64,000 nucleotides of DNA from CAVYHX01 sp963768415 (GTDB lineage: Bacteria; Pseudomonadota; Gammaproteobacteria; UBA9214): contig CAVYHX010000031.1 in the NCBI GenBank assembly GCA_963768415.1, positions 132,959-196,958 of the forward strand, given 5' to 3'. This document shows, in pieces, positions 53,523 to 63,085 of this stretch (positions are counted from its first letter, which is position 1; each line of letters begins with the position of its first letter). The notes below the pieces were generated by a model. The model was not told where the DNA came from. It did no database searches and worked only from the letters and a program-made list of their open reading frames with translations. Both the position numbers and the translations under genes were made by a program.

Positions 53523-53939
53523 TATAGGAACCCCCTGGATAAGATCGGTAAAATCAGCAGCATCGCTGACCCCTCAATTACTGCCCATCTCCTGAAATAA
53601 ACCGGTGCAGGTCATCAATAATCAGGATAACTGACTGATTTTACATCTCCGGAGCAACGCCCTGACACCTGGCCCACCGCGTTATCTGCATAGTTCAGAA
53701 CGATTTTACCGGCCAGATCTGCGAGATTAATTTCATATCCAGCCGATGTATAATGATCGCGCAATCCTGATAAATACGGGTCACAGGATCGGGGTATCAA
53801 GGTCAAGAAATGTCATCACCCCGGCAGCCCCCTGCCAGCAGGACCGGTAGAGTACTAACGACCACACCGTACACAAAAAGATCCAGGCGCCCCCTTATTC
53901 AGCCTGGCAGCATCAATACGCAGTCAAGAGGAACACTCA
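53523..53939. other. Gene-free stretch before the repeat protein
   Basis: About 415 bases between divergent genes. A TATAAT at 53749-53754 is the only promoter-like word and has no good -35 partner. No ORF or repeat is recognised. Confidence 0.4.
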
Positions 53940-56324
53940 ATGTATCAGACAAACAAATTCTTTCATAAAACCATTTTCTGCAGTTGCGTGCTGTTCGCAC
54001 TGCAATCCACCGCCCTTTGGGCAATGCCGCCGGATACTCAGTCACCCTATACAGTCGATGATGAGGAAACGCCATACCAGGACGACACCCGGGCCGGTGG
54101 GTACTCCTACCCTGGACGGCCGGACCATTATCGGCCGGGTTATGGTTATCGGTCACCCGGTTACCCGCCACATCCCCGCTATGGTGCCCCCGGATACGGA
54201 TATGACTACAGGTATAACCCCAATACCTACCCCGGGCATGCTCAACCGGGTTACGGACAGCAGTATTACAGTCAGGGAGAAAATATGCCTCAATATGGAA
54301 CCGCTGCACAAGCTACGGTTCCCGCAGGCACAACGGCTGCTGGTGCAGCTCATTCCGAATCCGCTGCAACTACCGGTCCGGCAGGCCATGATACTCCGTC
54401 GACCACAGCAGCAACCGCCCCCCTGCTTGCCCAGCCGGCAGCACCCGCAGGAGCGCCTGTTGCTGACCCCTCACTGACGCTGCCCGCACCGGCCGCCGGC
54501 AGCACCCCCTCGGAAAGCCTGTATGAGAAGGCCAAGGACAAGGTAAAGGCGGTGTTCGGGGATGAGGATGAAGCGGCCGAGACCGCACCGGCGATCAAGG
54601 CCCCGGCAGCCGCGGCAACTTCCACGGCTCCAGCAGCCGTACCGGTTCCTCCCTGGCGGCACCCGCGACTGCGGTGGCAACCCCGGCACCGGCCGCCGAC
54701 CCGAGCACCGCGCTGCCCGCACCGGCCGCCGGCAGCACCCCCTCGGAAAGCCTGTATGACAAGGCCAAGGACAAGGTGAAGGCAGTCTTCAAGGATGAGG
54801 ATGAAGCGGCCAAGACCGCACCGGCGATCAAGGCCCCGGCAGCCGCAGTAACCTCCACGGCTCCGGCAGCCATCCCGGCCACCCCAATGACTGCACCCGC
54901 AGCTGCGGTAGCAACCCCGGCACCGGCCGCCGACCCGAGCACCGCGCTGCCCGCACCGGCCGCCGGCAGCACGTCTTCGGAAAGCCTCTATGAGAAGACC
55001 AAAAGCAAGGTGAAGTCAGTGTTCGGGGATGATGATGAAGCAGCCTCAACCGAGGAGGCGGCCCCGGCGATCAAGACCCCGGCAGCCGCAGTAACCTCCA
55101 CGGCTCCGGCAGCCATCCCGGCTACTCCAATCGACTGCACCCGCGGCTGCGGTGGCAACCCCGGCACCGGCCGCCGACCCGAGCACCGCGCTGCCCGCAC
55201 CGGCCGCCGGCAGCACGTCTTCGGAAAGCCTCTATGAGAAGACCAAAAGCAAGGTGAAGTCAGTGTTCGGGGATGATGATGAAGCAGCCTCAACCGAGGA
55301 GGCGGCCCCGGCGATCAAGGCCCCGGCAGCCGCAGTAACCTCCACGGCTCCGGCAGCCATCCCGGCTACTCCAATGACTGCACCCGCAGCTGCGGTAGCA
55401 ACCCCGGCACCGGCCGCCGACCCGAGCACCGCGCTGCCCGCACCGGCCGCCGGCAGCACGTCTTCGGAAAGCCTCTATGAGAAGACCAAAAGCAAGGTGA
55501 AGTCAGTGTTCGGGGATGATGATGAAGCAGCCTCAACCGAGGAGGCGGCCCCGGCGATCAAGACCCCGGCAGCCGCAGTAACCTCCACGGCTCCGGGAGC
55601 TGTAACGACTACCCCAATGACTGCACCCGCAGCTGCGGTGGCAACCCCGGCACCGGCCGCCGACCCGAGCACCGCGCTGCCCGCACCGGCCGCCGGCAGC
55701 ACGTCTTCGGAAAGCCTCTATGAGAAGACCAAAAGCAAGGTGAAGTCAGTGTTCGGGGATGATGATGAAGCAGCCTCAACCGAGGAGGCGGCCCCGGCGA
55801 TCAAGACCCCGGCAGCCGCAGTAACCTCCACGGCTCCGGCAGCCATCCCGGCTACTCCAATGACTGCACCCGCAGCTGCGGTAGCAACCCCGGCACCGGC
55901 CGCCGACCCGAGCACCGCGCTGCCCGCACCGGCCGCCGGCAGCACGTCTTCGGAAAGCCTCTATGAGAAGACCAAAAGCAAGGTGAAGTCAGTGTTCGGG
56001 GATGACGATGAAGCAGCCTCAACCGAGGAGGCGGCCCCGGCGATCAAGGCCCCGGCAGCCGCAGTAACCTCCACGGCTCCGGCAGCCATCCCGGCTACTC
56101 CAATGACTGCACCCGCAGCTGCGGTGGCAACCCCGGTACCGGCCGCCGACCCGAGCACCGCGCTGCCCGCACCGGCCGCCGGCACGACCGAGAAGAAAAG
56201 CATTTACGACCGGGCCAGTGACAAAGTGAAGGAAATATTAAAATCCGATAAGGCTGCAGCAACCGGAACCACGCCGGCGGCTGAAATACCTGCCGAACCC
56301 GCTGACCTGGAACCGACACCCTAG
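53940..56324 (+). pseudogene. Exported Ala/Pro repeat protein, two frameshifts
   Basis: From ATG 53940 the protein has a signal peptide (CSCVLFALQSTALWAMPP), a Tyr/Pro/Gly-rich stretch (RPGYGYRSPGYPPHPRYGAP), and then seven repeat units plus a truncated eighth. Each unit has an amphipathic charged helix (SESLYEKTKSKVKSVFGDDD) and an Ala/Pro linker (APAAAVATPAPAADPSTALP). Two single-base indels break the frame: a lost base near 54655 (CCTGGCGG region) and an inserted C near 55130 (CCAATCGACTGC versus CCAATGACTGC in sister units). Corrected, it is about 795 residues. It is probably a surface or periplasmic fibrous protein. No family is recognised. Confidence 0.75.
54501..56190 (+). repeat. 243-bp tandem coding repeats
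   Basis: The landmark AGCAC(C/G)-CTCGGAAAGCCT-type word starts at 54501, 54733, 54968, 55212, 55455, 55698 and 55941. The last five units differ by only a few bases, and the period is 243 bp except for 244 where the extra C lies. The first two units are more diverged. This points to recent expansion of the array toward the 3' end. Confidence 0.9.
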
Positions 56325-56371
56325 TTCGCACATACCGGCCATGAGCCCGGTGGCAATGTCGATGCTCGAGG

Positions 56372-56933
56372 TTATCGCATTGTCACCGGGGTTCCCGGGG
56401 CGCTATCAGACACAGCCCCCGAAAATATGACTGGCTCGCGACAGCGCCTGCAAAAATAGCGTGCCTTGCCGCTGGTTGAGCGTTTGTGCCGTACTGGACT
56501 GAGTGCGTGTCGGGTACAGGCGCACTGGTAAATGAAGTGCCGCTGGCGCCGCAGCGGGATACCGGTCAAATCATAGCGGCAGGTGACTGACGGCTCGGCC
56601 CCCAGCGTGCGCATAATCTGCTGCCATTCCCGGCCGTGTGGCCGCACATTCACCAGCCCGTAACAGCACATCGGTAATGTAGTGCGCCACCTCGTGTGGC
56701 ACGGTATTGGCCAGACTGTCGTCAAAATATTTACTGAATATATACGGGTTATAACGGATCACGCGTTCGCCCTTGTGCACGCGATACATGCCTGCGGCCC
56801 TGCCTTGCAGTTCAAACCGGACCGGCACCATTTGAAATCCGGACGCCAGCAAGCGGCCGGCACGCCGGATACAGCGGTGTGTTTCCGCTACAACCCGCTC
56901 CTGCTGCTGCGCGTCGATGGGTGCTATAGGCAT
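56372..56933 (-). pseudogene. SprT-like zinc metalloprotease, one frameshift
   Basis: From ATG 56933 the frame reads RRAGRLLASGFQMVPVRFEL, GMYRVHKGERVIRYNPYIFS and the zinc site NTVPHEVAHYITDVL (HExxH). An extra T near 56663 (CTGTTACGGG for CTGTACGGG) breaks the frame, and the remainder continues as YGLVNVRPHGREWQQIMRTL, AEPSVTCRYDL and zinc-ribbon-like Cys pairs (YQCACTRHAL, YFCRRCREPV). SprT/Spartan-like proteases act on DNA-protein crosslinks in eukaryotes; the bacterial role is less clear. The joined length of about 186 residues fits SprT. Confidence 0.85.
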
Positions 56934-56957
56934 ACTGGTACGGGGTTCAGGCAGCGC

Positions 56958-57680
56958 TCACCAGGGGATGGACTGCATATCCCGAAAAAACCCGCCACTG
57001 GGACCGTCTTCAGGCAACATGGCCAGCCAGACGATGGTTTCCGCACCCTCCTCGACCGAACGAGTGGCATCCGTCCCGCCCATATCGGTGCGCACCCAGC
57101 CCGGGCATAGCGAATTCACCTTGATTCCGGTTTCCTTGAGTTCGTCGGCCAGCATGCGGGTCAACGCATTCAACGCCACCTTCGACATACGATAACCCGG
57201 ACAACAACCGTTCATTTCAGCAAGCTGCCCCATGCCCGATGACAGGTTGACAATCCTGCCATGGCCATCCATCAGGGGTACCAGTTCCTGGCACAGGCGT
57301 AGCGGGCCGTAGACATTGGTCTCCATGGTGCGGCGTATGGTATCGGTGCGCGCATTGAAAATACTGCTATCTGCCGGATTGCCGGTCGCTATGGGATCCA
57401 GGAAGACACCGGCATTATTGACCAGCACATCGAGGCGGCCGAATTCCCTGTCCACAAATCCGGCCAGGCGCTGTATCGCAGCTTCGTCGGTGACATCCAG
57501 TGGATGAAAGGTGACCTGCAGTCCTTCCTGCGCCAACGCTGCAACGGCTGCCGCTCCCTTTGCCGGGTCCCGGCAGGTGAGTATCACCCGCAGCCCGCGC
57601 CGCGCCAGTTGCCGGCAGGTCTCGTAACCAAGACCGCGGTTGGCTCCGGTAACGACCGCAACTTGCGCTTGCTCGTTCAT
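56958..57680 (-). CDS. Short-chain dehydrogenase/reductase
   Basis: A 240-residue SDR starting at ATG 57680. The cofactor site is VAVVTGANRGLGYETCRQLA (TGxxxGxG) and the NNAG motif is DVLVNNAGVFLD. The catalytic Ser-Tyr-Lys appear in RIVNLSSGMGQ and GYRMSKVALNALTRML, and the PG motif in VNSLCPGWVRTDMGG. Arg after the first strand (LTCRDPAKG) suggests NADPH preference. It resembles carbonyl reductase-like SDRs. The substrate is unknown. It stands between SprT-like and DUF3175 genes in the same direction. Confidence 0.93.
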   Translation of the reverse strand: MNEQAQVAVVTGANRGLGYETCRQLARRGLRVILTCRDPAKGAAAVAALAQEGLQVTFHPLDVTDEAAIQRLAGFVDREFGRLDVLVNNAGVFLDPIATGNPADSSIFNARTDTIRRTMETNVYGPLRLCQELVPLMDGHGRIVNLSSGMGQLAEMNGCCPGYRMSKVALNALTRMLADELKETGIKVNSLCPGWVRTDMGGTDATRSVEEGAETIVWLAMLPEDGPSGGFFRDMQSIPW

Positions 57681-57743
57681 GCCATGTTACCTCCTCCTGC
57701 GGGAAACCACGGTACCCGTGCACAGTATGCGCCGGCATGCCGG

Positions 57744-58070
57744 TTACTTGTCATACAATTTGCGCAACTCATCCTTGGCCTGCTCCAGCACCTGTTTCTG
57801 TTCCGCCCCCAGGTGCGTGCCGGCACGATTGATATAAAATACCAGCATCGACATCGCGGAGCGAAACGGTGACGCCTTGCGGCGCTTGCTGGCCTCTGCC
57901 GAATGCTTCAGCGACCGCGCAATTTTCTTCGGGTCCGTCCAGGTAAACACTCCCTGCTCGAGATCCAGCGCAGAACTCGTGCGGGTCACTTGCGCTGACC
58001 ACTTGCCTGATGACGCCTCCCTGTTGCCGCTGGACACTGTTCGCGATGCCTTGCTGCGGGTGCGTTTCAA
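57744..58070 (-). CDS. DUF3175 family protein
   Basis: The best start is TTG 58070, whose TTGA overlaps the stop of the endonuclease V gene. The 108-residue product is basic and helical: KWSAQVTRTSSALDLEQGVF, TWTDPKKIARSLKHSAEASK and RRKASPFRSAMSMLVFYINR, then AGTHLGAEQKQVLEQAKDEL. These match the DUF3175 pattern. It is small, probably DNA- or nucleic-acid-associated by charge, and of unknown function. The overlap with nfi implies translational coupling. Confidence 0.8.
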   Translation of the reverse strand: MKRTRSKASRTVSSGNREASSGKWSAQVTRTSSALDLEQGVFTWTDPKKIARSLKHSAEASKRRKASPFRSAMSMLVFYINRAGTHLGAEQKQVLEQAKDELRKLYDK

Positions 58071-58711
58071 CCGGAAGCCAGCCGGTGTGCCCGGCGGGTT
58101 GTCTCGGGCAGGCGGTAACGGGTAGTACAGCGTAACGTATAGTCGATGGCTGTCGCCAGACTGATACGGTGACCGATAGAAACATACACCGGACTGACAT
58201 TGGCACGGGTGCGCAGCACGGCACCGATGATCTCGTCCTTGTCGGTGAGCGGGACCCACGCACCCTTCTCTGCCGGCAGCTCAGCGTGTGTACCGATCAG
58301 GCGCGACTTGGCGACACCGATACTCGGTGTATCCGTGAGCACTCCGAGGTGACATGCGAGTCCGAAACGGCGTGGATGCGCCAGTCCCTGGCCGTCACAC
58401 AACAGCAAGTCCGGCGCGACCGCGAGCTGGTCAAGGGCCTGTATCACGGCGGGCAATTCACGAAAGGAGAGATAACCGGGCACATAGGGAAAACAGGTGG
58501 GACTGCGGCTGATTGCCTGATCTTGCAGCTCGAGACCGGGGAACTCCAGCACCGCCACGGCCGCACGCGTCGTGCGCCCCTGGTCTTCAAAGCCGACGTC
58601 GACACCGGCCACGAGGCGCACAGGACCCAGGTCATCCGTACGGTTCACCCGTGCTCTCAGGGCCTCCTGAATATCCCGTGCCGCTGCAACCTCTGTTGGC
58701 CATTCGAACAT
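58067..58711 (-). CDS. nfi: Endonuclease V (deoxyinosine 3' endonuclease)
   Basis: A 214-residue protein, near the family's usual 220-225. The catalytic and lesion-recognition motifs are present: LVAGVDVGFEDQGRT (first Asp), FPYVPGYLSFRELPAVIQAL (the wedge PYIPGxLxFRE), LLCDGQGLAHPRRFGLACHL (second Asp and substrate loop), and TPSIGVAKSRLIG (third region). It nicks DNA near deoxyinosine formed by adenine deamination. It overlaps DUF3175 by four bases. The start is ATG 58711. Confidence 0.95.
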   Translation of the reverse strand: MFEWPTEVAAARDIQEALRARVNRTDDLGPVRLVAGVDVGFEDQGRTTRAAVAVLEFPGLELQDQAISRSPTCFPYVPGYLSFRELPAVIQALDQLAVAPDLLLCDGQGLAHPRRFGLACHLGVLTDTPSIGVAKSRLIGTHAELPAEKGAWVPLTDKDEIIGAVLRTRANVSPVYVSIGHRISLATAIDYTLRCTTRYRLPETTRRAHRLASG

Positions 58712-58936
58712 GACTGGTTAGCTTCCCGGGATGCACGCTACCCAGTGTAACCCGCTTTGATGCATTCCGATATCGTGTTGCCAGGAAGCGTGCCGTTTTT
58801 GCATTCCATACTCTATACTTATGGTATATGCGTATTTTATGGCATTCCGAGTGTGCGGGGGTATTCGTTGCTTCGCGGGCCCGATTTCCTGCTACGAACG
58901 GGATGACACAAAAACAGCAGCCCGGGACCAGCTGAT

Positions 58937-60337
58937 ATGATGCGATCTAACACTCTCAGAAACCTGCTTGCCCTGCTAGTGGCGCTCACCGTGACCGCGT
59001 GCGGTGAGGAGGTCATCACTACCCTGTTCGTTGCTTCAGACCAGAAGATTTCCGCAATAGAAGGGAATTTCGCGGGCGTGCTTGATGAAAACGGACAATT
59101 CGGCTCGGCGATCGCGCTGCTCGGCGACCTGGAGGTGGATGGTGTAGCGGACCTGGCCGTCGGTGCGCCGCTGGACACCGACGGTGGTCCCGAACGCGGC
59201 GCCATCTGGATCCTGTTCATGGACAGCGATGGCATGGTCGACCAGGAAGCAAAAATCTCGAGTACCGCAGGCGGCTTCGGTGGTGTCCTCCGTGACGGGG
59301 ACAACTTCGGCGCGGCCGCAGCCGGCATTGGCGACCTCGACGGTGACGGAATCCTGGACCTGGCCGTCGGTGCGCCATTAGACGATGACGGTGGCAACGA
59401 CCGCGGCGCTGTATGGATCCTGCTGCTACGCGCCGACGGAACCGTCAGGGATTTCCGCAAGATCTCCAGCCTGGCGGGAGGCTTCAATGGCGCACTGGAG
59501 GATGGTGACCAATTCGGCGCATCCATTGCCATGCTCGGCGATATCGACAGTGATGGCGTGACCGACCTGGCCGTCGGCGCACCCCTCGATGACGATAGCG
59601 GCACCGATACCGGCGCGCTGTGGATACTCTTCATGAATTCCACCGGCACGGTCAAGGCGCAGCAGAAAATTTCACTCGATGCGGGCAGTTTTAACGGCAG
59701 CCTTGCTGCCGGCGATCGTTTCGGGCGCGCACTGGCCAATATCGGTGACCTGAACCAGGATGGCACCCCGGACCTCGGCGTCGGCACACCCGGGGATGAT
59801 GACGGTGGTACGGACCGCGGTGCCGTCTGGATACTGTACCTGCGCACGGATGGACAGGTGCTCCGCGCCCGGAAGCTGTCCGCGACAGAAGGCGGTCTCG
59901 ACGCCGACGCCACCCTGGCTAACGGTGATGCATTCGGCACGGCCGTGGCCTACGCGGGTGACCTGGATCTGGATGGCATCACGGACCTGGTCACCGGTGC
60001 GCCGTTTGACGATGACGGGGGACTCGACCGCGGCGCTGTCTGGATCCTGTTCATGAACCGTGACGGCACAGTCAACGCCACCCAAAAGATTTCCACCAGC
60101 GCCGGAGAACTCGGCACTCCTCCTGCTAACAACGACCGCTTCGGTGCGGCCGTTGCGGGAATCGGCAATCTCGATGGACAACGCTCTACCGACCTGGTCG
60201 CCGGTATGCCGCTGGATGACGACGACGGTATCGACAAGGGCGCCATCCGGGTCCTGTTCATGGATGATGTCGATACCCGCAACCAGTGCGAGCGCTTCGG
60301 GATATTCCGCTTGCTCGGTATTACCGACTGTAATTGA
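58937..60337 (+). CDS. FG-GAP beta-propeller lipoprotein
   Basis: A 466-residue protein with a lipobox (LLALLVALTVTACG), so it is a probable lipoprotein. It then has seven near-regular repeats of about 60 residues of FG-GAP/integrin-alpha type: each contains FGxAxAxxGDLDxDGxxDLAVGAPxDDDGG and RGAVWILFM-like strands (for example FGAAAAGIGDLDGDGILDLA). The Asp-rich loops bind calcium in related propellers. Seven blades close a full propeller. It is single and followed by a hairpin. The ligand is unknown. Confidence 0.88.
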   Translation: MMRSNTLRNLLALLVALTVTACGEEVITTLFVASDQKISAIEGNFAGVLDENGQFGSAIALLGDLEVDGVADLAVGAPLDTDGGPERGAIWILFMDSDGMVDQEAKISSTAGGFGGVLRDGDNFGAAAAGIGDLDGDGILDLAVGAPLDDDGGNDRGAVWILLLRADGTVRDFRKISSLAGGFNGALEDGDQFGASIAMLGDIDSDGVTDLAVGAPLDDDSGTDTGALWILFMNSTGTVKAQQKISLDAGSFNGSLAAGDRFGRALANIGDLNQDGTPDLGVGTPGDDDGGTDRGAVWILYLRTDGQVLRARKLSATEGGLDADATLANGDAFGTAVAYAGDLDLDGITDLVTGAPFDDDGGLDRGAVWILFMNRDGTVNATQKISTSAGELGTPPANNDRFGAAVAGIGNLDGQRSTDLVAGMPLDDDDGIDKGAIRVLFMDDVDTRNQCERFGIFRLLGITDCN

Positions 60338-60369
60338 TGCGCAGCTCCTGACCGCCGGCTTGCTTCCTC

Positions 60370-60392
60370 CCGGCCGTGTAACCGGCCGGTTT
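60370..60392 (+). terminator. Hairpin after the beta-propeller gene
   Basis: CCGGCCG and CGGCCGG arms with a 6-nt loop are followed by TTT. It lies about 32 bases after the stop at 60337 and next to the stop of the convergent gene. The short T-run makes it a moderate terminator. Confidence 0.5.
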
Positions 60393-60799
60393 CAGTAGCT
60401 CACTACCGGCGGCAGGTTTTTCGCATGATCGACCCAGTCGCTGACCCGCTTCTGACTGGGGGTCTGGCGCACCAGGCGCTTCTCCTTGTTCACGGCGATC
60501 ATAGCCTGCGCCAGATTTTCCGGATTACGGTTGCGCAGTTCCTTGACTGTATCCACGCCTGCCGCCTCGAGCAGTTCAGCGTATTGTCCGGCCACGCCAC
60601 GAATGCGGAACAGGTCGCTCATGTTGACCCACTTGAGAATCAGCCTTTCGTTAATGCCGGTCTTCTGCGCCAGTGACGTGCGCCCTTCACGCGTTGCGCC
60701 TTCCTGCAACAGCCGTTCTGTGCTGGAGATGCCCGCACCAACCAGCATTTCAGCATATCCGGGACCGATACCCTCAATACTCTGGATTTTCATCGCCAT
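60392..60799 (-). CDS. DUF4332 helix-hairpin-helix protein
   Basis: ATG 60799 has AGGAGGAAGT just upstream and is preferred to the ATG 51 bases before. The 135-residue protein is two HhH-like halves: IQSIEGIGPGYAEMLVGAGI with ERLILKWVNMSDLFRIRGVA, and GQYAELLEAAGVDTVKELRN. The end (RLVRQTPSQKRVSDWVDHAK) matches DUF4332 proteins. HhH units bind DNA backbone without sequence specificity, though here the role is unknown. Confidence 0.88.
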   Translation of the reverse strand: MAMKIQSIEGIGPGYAEMLVGAGISSTERLLQEGATREGRTSLAQKTGINERLILKWVNMSDLFRIRGVAGQYAELLEAAGVDTVKELRNRNPENLAQAMIAVNKEKRLVRQTPSQKRVSDWVDHAKNLPPVVSY

Positions 60800-61206
60800 C
60801 GCTACTTCCTCCTGTCTGTATGTTTTCTGGTCCTGGATACAATCGAACATTCACCTGACCCTGCGCGAATTATCCAGGTACTATTCACTGCCCGTTTACT
60901 TTCCGTTAATGGCATTTTCCGGCGGTATGTACCGGGTAGTGCCGCTGCAATGGCATACCGCTTGCCTGACAGAATTGTTCTCTGCGGATGACACGAACAC
61001 AAGCCGTATCGGGACGTCAATTGTGAACAATTGTTGCACGCATAACGCAACTGTTGCGGGTGTGTAACAGATCACCGCGGGAGATGCTTCAATACAACGT
61101 ATCGACACCTGCACTGCCACGCCGGCACCCGCATACCACTGGACAGGGGTGCCATGCCGGGCGTACCCGTCATCAAAACGCTTTCTCGGCCATCATCAAA
61201 TCTGTC

Positions 61207-61212
61207 TATAAT
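61207..61212 (+). promoter_or_regulatory. Putative -10 box of the M48 peptidase gene
   Basis: TATAAT sits 27 bases before the ATG at 61240. No strong -35 is seen (TTTCTC near 61182). The leader would be about 20 nt and contains GAGGAGA. Confidence 0.4.
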
Positions 61213-61239
61213 TGGCACCAGTCACTTGAGGAGACAATC

Positions 61240-62025
61240 ATGCGCAAGCTTCACATCCCCCTCGCATTCAGCCTGGTACTGCTGGCCGGCTGTGCAACCT
61301 CTCCCGGCGGGCGGTCACAGCTGGTACTCATGCCGGAAACCGAGATGACCCAGATGGGTCTGCAGGCCTTCACCAACATCAAGGGCGAGACCCCGGTCGA
61401 CAGCAACAGAACAACCAATACATTTGTCCAGTGCGTCGCCAGCGCCATCATCCGCGAGGTCGGCGGCGACTGGGAGGTCGTGGTATTCCAGGATGATGAC
61501 GCCAATGCCTTTGCCCTGCCGGGCGGGAAGATCGGGGTGAATACCGGGCTGTTGAAGGTAGCTGAAAACCAGGACCAGCTGGCAACCGTCATCGCTCACG
61601 AGATTGCGCATGTACAAGCCAGGCATGCCAATGAAAGGGTATCGCAAAAGTTCGCGGTGGAGCAGAGCCTGGGGCTGGTGAGCGCCATGGCCAACCCGCA
61701 AACTGTGACCGGCAAGAGCCTGATGGGATTGCTCGGTGTGGGCGCCCAATACGGAATCCTGCTTCCGTATACACGGGTCCAGGAGAGCGAGGCCGACAGT
61801 CTCGGCCTGGAATTAATGGCCCGCGCAGGATTCGATCCGCGCCAGAGTGTCCAGCTGTGGATGAATATGGGGCGCGCCAATCAGGCTCGTGGGGAACCAG
61901 CCGAATTTTTGTCCACCCACCCCTCGCACAGCACCCGCATCAGTGATTTGAACAAACGCATGCCGGACGCAATACGCATGCAGGCGAATGCACGCACACT
62001 CGGCAGACGACCGGCCTGCCGCTGA
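61240..62025 (+). CDS. M48 family metallopeptidase lipoprotein (LoiP/BepA-like)
   Basis: ATG 61240 follows GAGGAGA; the longer ORF upstream lacks this site. The 261-residue product has a lipobox (FSLVLLAGCATSPGG). The peptidase core shows the zinc site VIAHEIAHVQARHANERV (HExxH), the distal Glu in VQESEADSLGLELMARAGFD, and AFALPGGKIGVNTGLLKVAE upstream. The end (STHPSHSTRISDLNKRMPD) matches M48 proteases involved in outer-membrane quality control such as LoiP. It is short because no TPR domain follows. Confidence 0.92.
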   Translation: MRKLHIPLAFSLVLLAGCATSPGGRSQLVLMPETEMTQMGLQAFTNIKGETPVDSNRTTNTFVQCVASAIIREVGGDWEVVVFQDDDANAFALPGGKIGVNTGLLKVAENQDQLATVIAHEIAHVQARHANERVSQKFAVEQSLGLVSAMANPQTVTGKSLMGLLGVGAQYGILLPYTRVQESEADSLGLELMARAGFDPRQSVQLWMNMGRANQARGEPAEFLSTHPSHSTRISDLNKRMPDAIRMQANARTLGRRPACR

Positions 62026-62058
62026 TGACCATCAGGCAGGACATGAAATCGAAAGCAT

Positions 62059-62787
62059 ATGTGTAACATGAATATTCGCATCCTCATGTGCTTTATACCG
62101 GGCCTTGCGCTCTCACTACCCGGTTATTGCGCACCGGAAGAACACTATCCGCTGACCCGTGATGCACTGGAGAAGCGCTATGCAGAAGAAGTTTTGGCCC
62201 ACCGGGATTATGCAGCCTATTCGCGGCAGGCATGTGCAGAGGGCTACCCGAATATTGCGCACCTGTTCAAGGCGCTGTCCCAATCCGAAGGCATCCATGC
62301 GCGCAATTTCAAAACACTGTTATCCGAACTGGGAGACAACGCCGGTCGAACCATGCCGGCGGCGGATACCGCAATCCGGGATACGCGGCATAATCTCAGG
62401 CAGGCTGCAGCAATCGAGCGTGACGAGATCGATCGCGAATATCCGGCTATCCTTGAGGGCATCGAGTCAGAGCACCATGCGGCGGCGATCAATAATATCA
62501 CCTACGCCTGGGAGGCCGAAAAGCAACATCGCGATCTGATAATAAAGATCCAGAAAGCAGCCAGGCGCTGGTTCGGACTTCTTGTGAAACGCATCGAGGG
62601 AGAACCCTCCCATTATTATGTCTGCAATACCTGTGGCTCGACACTGGTCGAGCTGCCAGCGCAACCGTGTCCTGTCTGCGGACAACCGTCGTCCGAATAC
62701 CGCGAGATTCCGGCATTTACCACGGCAGCCTGCCCGCTCCCGCCCCCTGCTGCCGAGAATGAGGAATTATTTGGCGACGGAGACTAG
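62059..62787 (+). CDS. Exported rubrerythrin
   Basis: A 242-residue protein starting at ATG 62059 or 62068. Residues 1-25 form a signal peptide (IRILMCFIPGLALSLPGYCA), which is unusual for this family. The four-helix di-iron domain follows with the Glu/His ligands (RYAEEVLAHRDYAAYSRQA, LSQSEGIHARNFKTLL, GIESEHHAAAINNITYAWEA). A rubredoxin-like zinc or iron site ends the protein (YYVCNTCGSTLVELPAQPCP, VCG). Rubrerythrins reduce peroxide. A periplasmic location would protect the envelope. It lies 33 nt after the M48 lipoprotein and may be co-transcribed with it. Confidence 0.88.
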   Translation: MCNMNIRILMCFIPGLALSLPGYCAPEEHYPLTRDALEKRYAEEVLAHRDYAAYSRQACAEGYPNIAHLFKALSQSEGIHARNFKTLLSELGDNAGRTMPAADTAIRDTRHNLRQAAAIERDEIDREYPAILEGIESEHHAAAINNITYAWEAEKQHRDLIIKIQKAARRWFGLLVKRIEGEPSHYYVCNTCGSTLVELPAQPCPVCGQPSSEYREIPAFTTAACPLPPPAAENEELFGDGD

Positions 62788-63085
62788 CCGGTGGCCGGGA
62801 CACCTGGATCCCGGAATTGACCGGCGGCCATGCATACCCCTGGCACTCCGCCCGGCGCATTCGCGTAATAACTTATAACTTACTGATATATATATTATTA
62901 CCATCCTTCCAGGCAGCCGCTGCCGGCTGCTTGCTGCTGGCTCTTGCCGCCGCTGCATGCGCGCGCCCCGCGCCCGGCTAAAGTTTCCTTCAGACAACGC
63001 GATAAACGTGATTATTAGCATGGCAAACGTTGCTGGACGGCAGACCTCATGGAGATTCATGCCGGCAGGCCGAGGTGAACTTACT
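62788..63085. other. Intergenic stretch with an AT-rich core
   Basis: About 300 bases. The segment near 62865-62900 is AT-rich (ACTTACTGATATATATATTA) and may hold the promoter of the gene at 63086. No ORF is recognised. Confidence 0.4.

Noticed and set aside
53749..53754. TATAAT upstream of the repeat protein as a promoter
   Set aside because: No -35 partner and almost 190 bases from the start; not enough to call.
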